The notes below the pieces were generated by a model that was given only the letters and a program-made list of their open reading frames with translations, did no database searches and was not told the origin of the DNA. This document shows positions 51,003 to 58,107 of a DNA stretch of 64,000 bases, one piece after another (the first letter of the stretch is position 1; each line of letters starts with the position of its first letter). Position numbers and translations under genes: made by a program. This DNA comes from Bacillus sp. AFS006103. Lineage in GTDB: Bacteria > Bacillota > Bacilli > Bacillales > Cytobacillaceae. Where the stretch lies: contig NTXX01000011.1 in NCBI GenBank assembly GCA_002559145.1, positions 466,086-530,085 on the forward strand, read 5' to 3'.

Positions 51003-52211
51003 TTAGACGGTTGGAGAAGCATCTTTATTCCGCATTGCTTGTGGGATATAAACGCAGAATGGTTCACTTTCCATATAGTCTCCTGTTACTGCATAGGTAC
51101 GTGAACGGGAACCGCCACACATTTTGTTATATTCACATACGCCGCATTTGCCTTTGTAGTTATCAGGTTGACGTAAATCTTTAAACACTTTTGCTTCTCG
51201 ATAAATTTCGGCAAGCGGGGTATCACGAATGTTTCCGCCGACGATTGGTAGTAAGCCACTTGGCATTACATCTCCAATATGAGAGACAAAGGCAAAGCCG
51301 TTGCCGTCATTTACACCTTTTGGAGCACGTTTTAATCCGTCATGCATGGACGCAAAGTCAGTTGTAATCGAGTCTTCGTAGTGAATTTCACCTTTTTCAA
51401 TTAACTGGTCACGCGTTTTTTGCTGCAAAACAACCCTGCGGTAATGTTGTGCCGCGGTCGTTTTAATATCATATGGAGCAGTTTTGCTTAATTCATACAA
51501 CCAACGGAACACCTTTTCATGCTCAGCAGGTGAAATACATGCATCCATTTGTCCTCTGCCTGTTGGAACAAGTAAGAAAATGTACCACATAACAGCTCCT
51601 AGTTCAGCAACTAGTTTTGACATTTGCTCTAGTGAGTCGTAATTCCAACGTGAAATTACAGTATTTATTTGGAGTGGCATATCTAATTCATTAAGATATT
51701 TAATTTTTTCAACAGTCAGATCAAATGACCCAGGAGTACCGCGGAAATGGTCGTGAATTTCAGGTGTTGGACCGTCTAAGCTAAAGCCCCAGCGTGATAA
51801 GCCTACATTTTTGAAAAGTTCCATTTTTTCTTTTGTCACATTAGCAGTCGCACTTGGTGTCATCGAAACGCGCATGCCTTTTTTGATTGCATAATCTGCA
51901 AGCTCATATAGGTCCTCACGCATCATACAATCCCCGCCTGTAAACACGAGCATAGGGTTATCCATTTCATAAATCTGATCGATCAGATTAATTCCTTCTT
52001 GATGTGATAGTTCACGCGGGTCCGGAGTAAGCTGTGCATCTGCACGGCAGTGAATACACTTAAGTTGACAAGCTCTTGTTACTTCCCAAATAACGATAAA
52101 TGGATTTTTATCATAATCTATAACATTTCTCATTCCATGAGGATGCCCCATAGCATGAGGATGCCCCATAGCATGTGGATGTCCTTTTCCGATTCCTTGC
52201 ATCATCATCAC
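51003..52211 (-). CDS. Radical SAM/SPASM protein (TIGR04053-type) with His-rich N-terminus
   Basis: 402 residues. Radical SAM cluster motif CQLKCIHC (about 48-55) in a VTRACQLKCIHCRADAQ context typical of TIGR04053, related to the haem d1/haem b branch enzymes NirJ and AhbD. The C-terminal SPASM region has CGVCEYNKMCGG and a further Cys. The first 27 residues carry three GHPHAMG units, a metal-binding-like repeat encoded by 18-bp DNA repeats. No other haem or nitrite gene is adjacent. Start: ATG cluster at 52202-52211 with GGTGATGATG. Confidence 0.87.
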   Translation of the reverse strand: MMMMQGIGKGHPHAMGHPHAMGHPHGMRNVIDYDKNPFIVIWEVTRACQLKCIHCRADAQLTPDPRELSHQEGINLIDQIYEMDNPMLVFTGGDCMMREDLYELADYAIKKGMRVSMTPSATANVTKEKMELFKNVGLSRWGFSLDGPTPEIHDHFRGTPGSFDLTVEKIKYLNELDMPLQINTVISRWNYDSLEQMSKLVAELGAVMWYIFLLVPTGRGQMDACISPAEHEKVFRWLYELSKTAPYDIKTTAAQHYRRVVLQQKTRDQLIEKGEIHYEDSITTDFASMHDGLKRAPKGVNDGNGFAFVSHIGDVMPSGLLPIVGGNIRDTPLAEIYREAKVFKDLRQPDNYKGKCGVCEYNKMCGGSRSRTYAVTGDYMESEPFCVYIPQAMRNKDASPTV

Positions 52212-52268
52212 CTAAATTTCATTAGTATTTATAAAACTATAAAGAAAGTTTCTATAGGTTTATTATAG

Positions 52269-52487
52269 GATTATCATCCGCCAGTGCATGGTAGTATTGT
52301 TACAATATTTCTACATTAAAAGTCTGAATTTTGAGGATTGTCGTTCAATTTTTTTGATATATTAATAGTTTTCATTACGGATGTTTACCTTTTTTTAACA
52401 AGAAAGCCATATCTTTGGTATTTCTTCTTTCCTAATTTGTCGTTTATGATGTATCTATACACACAAACGAAATGAAGGAGTGCGACG
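52269..52487. other. Intergenic region before the LysM hydrolase
   Basis: AT-rich, containing the divergent promoters of the radical SAM and LysM genes. No motif is convincing. Confidence 0.4.
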
Positions 52488-53261
52488 ATGAAAAAACATC
52501 TACTATCATTCGCAGCAACGGCTGGGCTCTTGTTTAGCACATTTGGTGGTTCCGTAAGTGCACATGAAAACATCTATACGGTACAATCAGGGGATACTCT
52601 TTGGAAAATCTCGCAAGCAAACAAAATATCAATTACAGACTTAAAAACTTGGAATCACCTGACAAGTGATGCTATCTATGTAAATCAGCAACTATCATTA
52701 TTAGCACCGCATAGCCACGAACTTGTAGCATCAACCTATACGGTTCAAAAAGGGGATACACTTTATCTAATCTCAGTCCGCTACAAGCTTACTGTAGCTC
52801 AACTTAAATCACTGAATAATCTTACAACTGATATGATTTATGTCGGACAAGTCTTGAAAGTATCTTCAGGTTCACAATTAACTCCAGTGCCTTCACCAAT
52901 CGTGTCAAAGGCGCAAATGGTAATCGAAGAAGCAAAAAAATACATAGGTACCCCGTATTTATGGGGCGGAAATACGCCAGTAGGTTTTGATTGCAGTGGA
53001 TTAACAAGTTATGTTTTTAATAAAGTTGGTATATCCATTCCACGAACAGCATCAACTCAGTGGGCGGGTCTGAAAGCAGTAAGCACCCCGAATCCAGGAG
53101 ATTTGGTATTCTTTGAAACGTATGCACCAGGACCTACACATGTAGGAATTTACTTAGGAAACAACCAATTCATTCAAGCTGGTTCTAAGGGTGTATCGAT
53201 TGCGGATATGTCAAATACCTATTGGAAACCTAAATACCTAGGTGCGAGAACGGCATTTTAA
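52488..53261 (+). CDS. LysM-NlpC/P60 peptidoglycan endopeptidase
   Basis: 257 residues: signal peptide (about 1-25, cut after VSA), two LysM domains (about 28-70 and 83-126) for wall binding, and a C-terminal NlpC/P60 cysteine peptidase (about 143-257) with Cys in DCSGLTSY, His in THVGIYLG and the third catalytic position after AGSKG. Similar to B. subtilis LytE/LytF/CwlS, D,L-endopeptidases needed for growth or separation. GAAGGAG precedes the ATG. No clear WalR box found. Confidence 0.93.
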   Translation: MKKHLLSFAATAGLLFSTFGGSVSAHENIYTVQSGDTLWKISQANKISITDLKTWNHLTSDAIYVNQQLSLLAPHSHELVASTYTVQKGDTLYLISVRYKLTVAQLKSLNNLTTDMIYVGQVLKVSSGSQLTPVPSPIVSKAQMVIEEAKKYIGTPYLWGGNTPVGFDCSGLTSYVFNKVGISIPRTASTQWAGLKAVSTPNPGDLVFFETYAPGPTHVGIYLGNNQFIQAGSKGVSIADMSNTYWKPKYLGARTAF

Positions 53262-53273
53262 TAGATAACTAGA

Positions 53274-53302
53274 AGGGCCCTTCCGAGGAATGGCCTTTTT
53301 TA
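53274..53302 (+). terminator. Weak terminator after the LysM hydrolase
   Basis: GGCCCTTCC / GGAATGGCC stem with one mismatch, then a T-run. Confidence 0.55.
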
Positions 53303-53361
53303 TTTTTGTCAAAATTAAAAATATAGTATGCTGAGGTTATTAAATTGAATGGGGTTTTGAG

Positions 53362-53991
53362 ATGTTTAAAAGAATTTTAAGTATAGGAATTTTGCTAATC
53401 ATCATTGCGATTGGGTTATTACAAAAGGATGAACTATTATTCCTGGTTAAACAAGGTGGAGCCTTTTCCATAATGATTAGTATGTTATTTGTGGCTATTT
53501 GTGTCTTCTTTCCCGCCATCCCATTTCCCGTTTTAGCAGGAATGATTGGAGCAGTATTTGGTACAGCTCAAGGAATGCTTGTTTCATTAACGGGTGCAAT
53601 GGCAGGAACGATGGTTTTCTTCTTTATATCCAGGTACGGGTTTCGTGATTTTGCACAGGAAAAACTGATGAAGTATCCAAAAGTTCAGGAGTACGATGAG
53701 TTTCTAAACAGAAATTCCTTTTTAGCCATTTTAACTTGCCGCTTAATCCCTGTCATTCCAGCACCAGTTGTCAATATCATTTGTGGATTAAGTCAGGTGA
53801 AATGGCTGCCTTTTTTTACGGCATCCCTAATCGGAAAGATCCCTAATATTCTTCTTTTGTCGTATGCGGGTGCATCATTTAGTAATAACAAACTTTATGC
53901 TTTTAGCTTATACGGCATTTATGTCCTCATTATTTTTGTCATTAACTTTGTTTTCATTTATCGAAAACAAGCAAAAAGTTCATCGGATTAA
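53362..53991 (+). CDS. TVP38/TMEM64-family (VTT-domain) membrane protein
   Basis: 209 residues, about five membrane segments. The VTT/SNARE-associated domain is visible: FPAIPFPVLAGMIGAVFGTAQG, then RLIPVIPAPVVNIICG with the re-entrant Pro pairs. Relatives (DedA/YdjX) act in lipid scrambling and membrane homeostasis. Its stop overlaps that of the convergent gene by four bases. Confidence 0.88.
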   Translation: MFKRILSIGILLIIIAIGLLQKDELLFLVKQGGAFSIMISMLFVAICVFFPAIPFPVLAGMIGAVFGTAQGMLVSLTGAMAGTMVFFFISRYGFRDFAQEKLMKYPKVQEYDEFLNRNSFLAILTCRLIPVIPAPVVNIICGLSQVKWLPFFTASLIGKIPNILLLSYAGASFSNNKLYAFSLYGIYVLIIFVINFVFIYRKQAKSSSD

Positions 53992-54338
53992 ACTACTTCT
54001 GAAATATTTAAATCATTTTGTTTCTCAACAGTGATAAGCTCCTTGAAGAAGCTTTTTAAAATAAGCCATTTAGCTGGATAACTGTAAATAAAATCTTCAA
54101 TTACCTGTGATGAGTAATACATAAAACAATCGATTTGCACTTTTTCCTTTTTTAAGTCGTATAACAAGGCATGTGGAATGGTGTAAAAATCGTTTAATTG
54201 GTAAGGGTTAAACTTTACCACTTGAATGTTTTGGTCGTTAATAAATTTTTTCAAGGATTGTTCTTGAAATGTAAGGCTTTCCTGTTTCGTAAGTCCATTT
54301 ATACAAATACGATCATTAATAAAATAAATTCCCTTCAA
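53988..54338 (-). CDS. Hypothetical protein, unrecognised
   Basis: 116 residues, soluble. TTG at 54338 has GAGGTG six bases upstream. A stretch LTKQESLTFQEQSLKKFINDQ faintly recalls the N-terminus of serine recombinases, but the catalytic Ser-Arg arrangement is absent, so I do not assign a family. It is convergent with the VTT gene. Confidence 0.6.
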   Translation of the reverse strand: MKGIYFINDRICINGLTKQESLTFQEQSLKKFINDQNIQVVKFNPYQLNDFYTIPHALLYDLKKEKVQIDCFMYYSSQVIEDFIYSYPAKWLILKSFFKELITVEKQNDLNISEVV

Positions 54339-54410
54339 ACATAACACCTCTTAATTTCTTAATTGGTATTGTTATTGACAGGGATTGGAAGAAGTATACT
54401 AATTCCATAA

Positions 54411-54511
54411 AACAAAAAAATTACCCGGCACTGGGCCGGGTATTCAAACAAATCTATATTTTAAGGGGGTGGAGGTTTAAGGTTCTTCCGTGAACCTATT
54501 TAAATCTTACT
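54411..54511 (-). ncRNA. Candidate C-rich small RNA, FsrA-like
   Basis: About 100 nt on the minus strand. Parts in order: an AGGTTC/GAACCT hairpin, a single-stranded C-rich segment CCTCCACCCCCTT (54463-54475) complementary to Shine-Dalgarno sequences, and a terminator ACCCGGC/GCCGGGT with TTTTTTT (54413-54441). A Fur-box-like palindrome overlaps its predicted -10. This is the layout of FsrA, the Fur-repressed iron-sparing RNA of B. subtilis. Assignment is by architecture, not by sequence identity. Confidence 0.58.
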
Positions 54512-54526
54512 GGATAATTATTAATA
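54512..54526. promoter_or_regulatory. Fur-box-like palindrome at the small RNA promoter
   Basis: GGATAATTATTAATA agrees with the 15-bp Fur box at 12 of 15 positions. It overlaps a minus-strand -10 (TAATAA, 54518-54523) with TTAATC 17 bases upstream. Confidence 0.55.
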
Positions 54527-54566
54527 AACTATGAACGAAAGATTAATAGTTTAAGAAATAGAAATG

Positions 54567-54599
54567 AAAGTGAAGCCAAGCGATGAGTTTCACTTTTTT
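54567..54599 (+). terminator. Plus-strand terminator-like hairpin
   Basis: AAAGTGAA / TTCACTTT stem with TTTTTT tail, with no plus-strand gene before it. A TTGACA (54375-54380) with TACTAA 16 bases further on could drive a transcript from about 54409 to here, antisense to the candidate small RNA. Confidence 0.5.
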
Positions 54600-54710
54600 A
54601 GTTTTGGTAGATGACAAATGTACATTGTCGTCGGTTGATAATCATGGTATTTTCATGAATATCATTTCTATTTAATTGAATCTTGCTTTACTTGAAAGGA
54701 TTGAAGTCTA

Positions 54711-55358
54711 TTGGCAGCCACACATGTTTTTTCAAAGAAAGAGGAACTAGCAAATTCCATTACACACGGAATTGGAGCACTATTAAGCCTTTCTGCCTTA
54801 GTTATATTAATTGTTTATGCAACACTATATGGAACGGTATGGCATGTCGTTAGCTTCACGATCTTTGGTGTAACGATGTTTATTCTTTATATGTCATCCA
54901 CATTGCTCCATAGCTTCCCCGAAGGAAAGGTTAAGGACATTTTCGAGATTTTTGACCATTCGTCGATATACTTTTTTATTGCCGGTAGCTATACACCATT
55001 TTTATTAGTTGTCATCAAAGGAACACTCGGATGGTCACTTTTTGGAATTGTTTGGGGACTGGCGATTGCTGGTACCGTCTTTAAATGTTTTTTTGTGAAA
55101 AAGTACCTTTTTTCATCCACGGCGCTGTATGTGGTCATGGGTTGGTTAATGGTCTTTGCTTGGAAACCATTAGTGAATAATTTAGCGCCACAGGGGATAA
55201 CTTATTTAATTATTGGTGGGGCACTGTATACACTCGGAGCCATATTTTACGTTTGGCGGGGGTTTGCCTATCACCACGCAGTCTGGCACCTATTTGTATT
55301 AGCAGCAAGTGTGGCGCACTTCTTTTGTGTGTTGTTCTATGTATTACCGATTAAATAA
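54711..55358 (+). CDS. Haemolysin III-family (YqfA-like) membrane protein
   Basis: 215 residues, seven membrane segments. PAQR/haemolysin III signatures: EELANSITHGIGALLS near the start, STLLHSF, FDHSSIYFFIAGSYTPF, and the last His motif in AVWHLFVLAASVAHFF; the His residues are zinc ligands in the family. TTG start follows AAAGGA. Function in Bacillus is related to membrane energetics or lipid state, unproven here. Confidence 0.92.
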   Translation: MAATHVFSKKEELANSITHGIGALLSLSALVILIVYATLYGTVWHVVSFTIFGVTMFILYMSSTLLHSFPEGKVKDIFEIFDHSSIYFFIAGSYTPFLLVVIKGTLGWSLFGIVWGLAIAGTVFKCFFVKKYLFSSTALYVVMGWLMVFAWKPLVNNLAPQGITYLIIGGALYTLGAIFYVWRGFAYHHAVWHLFVLAASVAHFFCVLFYVLPIK

Positions 55359-55443
55359 TGAACTGTTCATGAGGACAAAACTTCGAGCTGGAGGGCAAGT
55401 TTTGTTCTCATGACATTCAGTAGCAAGAAATCCCCACAAAGGT

Positions 55444-56817
55444 TTACTGCACATGCCGCATTTTTCTAAAGTTAAGGTTCTCCCGAGAGAACCAGAGGCT
55501 CATTAAAAAGCTGATGATACCTGTTATTAATAAAACATCCCCAATGATTCTCATATTTTCGGCAGTTACTTCTTTCCCAAAGATTAATCCTAATATGATT
55601 GAAGATAAAATCGAACCTAAATATCGGCAGGTTTGAAACAAGCCGGATGTGGTACCAATAATTTCTTTAGGACTCTCTTTTACCATAGCCACTTGTAGAA
55701 CAACATTTCCAATTCCGTAGCTTAAGCCCATGATTGATAAAATAATCCCGATACCCAAATAGGAAGAATGAACGAAAAATAGAATAAAAGCCAGCGCGCC
55801 AATAATCGAGACAAATGAGCCAACCATGATCGGCTGGTGGACACCTGATCGGTCGATCCATTTTCCTGTTACAGATGAGATAATAATGCTGATTCCAGAC
55901 ATGAATAGCATTAACAAGCCGCTTAATTCAACACTTAAACCCATCCCCTCTTGAAAATAACTTGGCAGGCCAAAAAATAAACAATAGAAAAAGATATTTA
56001 AAAAAATAAACTGGATATATACCATAGACAGTTTTGGATGTGTTTTGAAAATACGAATATCAATAAATGGTTCCTTTACTCGTAACTCCCTCCAAACAAA
56101 TAAACCAAAAAAGAGAATTCCAACAACCCCCGAAAGATAATAAATTTTCCCTTCAAATGATAATAAAAACCATAAAAAGAAAACCATTCCTGAAGCGAAG
56201 TAGCCAATTCCGAGAAAATCTAAGTTGGAGAATAATTTCTTCATGTGTGCCTTATCTTGTTTAAGGTCTTTCGGAAACAAAAACCACCCAAGCAGAAAAC
56301 TGAGAATAATAAAAGGGAAATTAACCCAGAAGATGGCTGGCCAATTACCTAAAACAATTAAGAAACCACCAATTGTTGGCCCAAGTGCGACCATGGCGGA
56401 TGCAAAAATTGATAATACGGCAAGGGCTGAAGCTTGTCTTTCCTTGATATGATCCCGAATTAATGCCATCCCTGATGGATAGATGGCGCTGCTCCCAATC
56501 GATTGAAACAGTCTCATGATGAGTAACATGAGAAAGGTAGATGACAGAGGTGCACCAATTGCTGAGAGTGCAACTAAAATGAGACCGGTTAAAAACGTTT
56601 TTTTTCGCCCAAAAATATCGCCAATCTTTCCTGTAACGGGCTGTGCCACAGCGCTAGCTAAATAAAAGCTCGAAATCAACCACGAAACGGTGGTAAAGGA
56701 AAGCTGAAAATCCTTTTGAATACTGTGTAATGCTAAAGCAATCATTGACGAATTAAGTGGATTTAACATTGTTCCAGAAGCAACTGCTGTTAAAAAAAGT
56801 GCACGATTTTTCTTCAT
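55444..56817 (-). CDS. MFS exporter, 14-segment DHA2-like
   Basis: 457 residues. First segment MLNPLNSSMIALALHSIQKD and the GRKKTF loop between segments 2 and 3 are MFS signature positions; segment 5 carries PTIGGFLIVLGNWPAIFW, the proton-antiporter motif C of drug exporters. Probably exports drugs or metabolites. Isolated gene. Confidence 0.88.
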   Translation of the reverse strand: MKKNRALFLTAVASGTMLNPLNSSMIALALHSIQKDFQLSFTTVSWLISSFYLASAVAQPVTGKIGDIFGRKKTFLTGLILVALSAIGAPLSSTFLMLLIMRLFQSIGSSAIYPSGMALIRDHIKERQASALAVLSIFASAMVALGPTIGGFLIVLGNWPAIFWVNFPFIILSFLLGWFLFPKDLKQDKAHMKKLFSNLDFLGIGYFASGMVFFLWFLLSFEGKIYYLSGVVGILFFGLFVWRELRVKEPFIDIRIFKTHPKLSMVYIQFIFLNIFFYCLFFGLPSYFQEGMGLSVELSGLLMLFMSGISIIISSVTGKWIDRSGVHQPIMVGSFVSIIGALAFILFFVHSSYLGIGIILSIMGLSYGIGNVVLQVAMVKESPKEIIGTTSGLFQTCRYLGSILSSIILGLIFGKEVTAENMRIIGDVLLITGIISFLMSLWFSRENLNFRKMRHVQ

Positions 56818-57008
56818 GTCTTCATCCTTTGCTGGACCCCGTGATTAGTTTATTTTTTGCAATATATTCATCATCATACCATTAACCAGTTTTTTTTCGA
56901 CTCTTTACAACTTTGAGCGGGACCATTTAAAAATTTATCCTTCTAGGAATAGCTTCTAATTTATATAAATAAAATAGGAATTTTTTGAGATTGAAGTGGA
57001 GGAATCCG

Positions 57009-58022
57009 ATGGATGATATTTATCCGATATTAGAAGTCATTGGTCAACCAGGGAAGAAGGTGTTAGCAACAATTGTTCGTGTTCAAGGATCAGCCTATAA
57101 ACGGGAAGGCTCTGCGATGCTTTTCTTTGAAGATGGAAAGCAAATTGGCATGTTAACTGCGGGTTGTTTGGAAACAGACTTGGCCATAAAAGCTGATGAG
57201 GTGATAGAGAAACAGGAGGCAAAACTATTTCAATACCACCTGTCCGATGAAGGCGATATGAGCTGGGGGCAGGGGAATGGCTGTAACGGCACAATTGATA
57301 TATTACTTGAGCCGGTTTCTGAAAATTTAACGGAGGATTTCTTTGTTATTAAAAGATCCCTAGCTAGATACCAACCGGTAATCATGTTGAAAAAACTGGA
57401 TGAATTGGGAGAGTATTTGTTAATTGAGGAGGAAGGCGATCCGTTTGGAAATTGGTCAGGGGATATCCCGGAAATTGCTTTTACATCGAAAAGTGGAATC
57501 ATACCCGGACCTCATTCGATATACCAGCATACGTATCAGCCCAAGCCGCGACTTATCGTCTTTGGAGCAGGACCAGACGCAAAACCGCTTGTTGAGCTGG
57601 CAGCGAAAACAGGATTCTCAGTAACAGTTTGCGATTGGCGGGAAGCGTTTTGTCAGAAGAAATACTTTCCAAATGCATCGGAGCTCCTGTTAGGATTTCC
57701 TAAAAATCTGTTGAAACAAATTTCCTTTTCACCTTTTGATTATGTTGTCATAATGACGCATCATTTTGAAAGGGATCAAGAAATATTAAAGTGGGTTCGT
57801 AAGGAAAATATAAGGTACTTAGGCGTACTAGGACCGCGTGAAAGAACTAAAAGGCTGCTTAAACGTGATAATGTCCCAGACTGGATTTACTCACCGGTAG
57901 GCCGGAATATTGGAGCAAAAGGTCCAGAGGAAATTGCCGTTAGTATTGTCGCCCAATTAGTTGAGGTGTGGAGAACGCCAGTCCATGAAAGAGTTCAACT
58001 CCTTTGGACAATTCCAGATTGA
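57009..58022 (+). CDS. XdhC/CoxI-family molybdenum hydroxylase maturation protein
   Basis: 337 residues; like B. subtilis PucA. Binds molybdenum cofactor, sulfurates it and inserts it into the hydroxylase. N-terminal VLATIVRVQGSAYKREGSAML and GCLE are the XdhC domain; the C-terminal half is the Rossmann XdhC_C domain (LIVFGAGPDAKPL, ending ...NIGAKGPEEIAVSIVAQL). ATG at 57009 has GTGGAGG upstream. First gene of the hydroxylase operon. Confidence 0.9.
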   Translation: MDDIYPILEVIGQPGKKVLATIVRVQGSAYKREGSAMLFFEDGKQIGMLTAGCLETDLAIKADEVIEKQEAKLFQYHLSDEGDMSWGQGNGCNGTIDILLEPVSENLTEDFFVIKRSLARYQPVIMLKKLDELGEYLLIEEEGDPFGNWSGDIPEIAFTSKSGIIPGPHSIYQHTYQPKPRLIVFGAGPDAKPLVELAAKTGFSVTVCDWREAFCQKKYFPNASELLLGFPKNLLKQISFSPFDYVVIMTHHFERDQEILKWVRKENIRYLGVLGPRERTKRLLKRDNVPDWIYSPVGRNIGAKGPEEIAVSIVAQLVEVWRTPVHERVQLLWTIPD

Positions 58023-58107
58023 GTGGAACTAGTGGTATGAACTGAGTAAAACTGGATTTACCAAGTAACATCTAGAAAATCCGAATAAATTGAGGGGAGG
58101 GATGAGC

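Noticed and set aside
53988-54338. Truncated serine recombinase.
   Set aside because: Only a Q-rich helix resembles the family; catalytic residues are missing and no att-like repeats flank it.
54461-54530. A 14-codon ORF after AAGGGGGTGGAGG on the plus strand.
   Set aside because: Spacing from the G-rich site to the GTG is too long and the interval is better explained as the complement of a C-rich small RNA.
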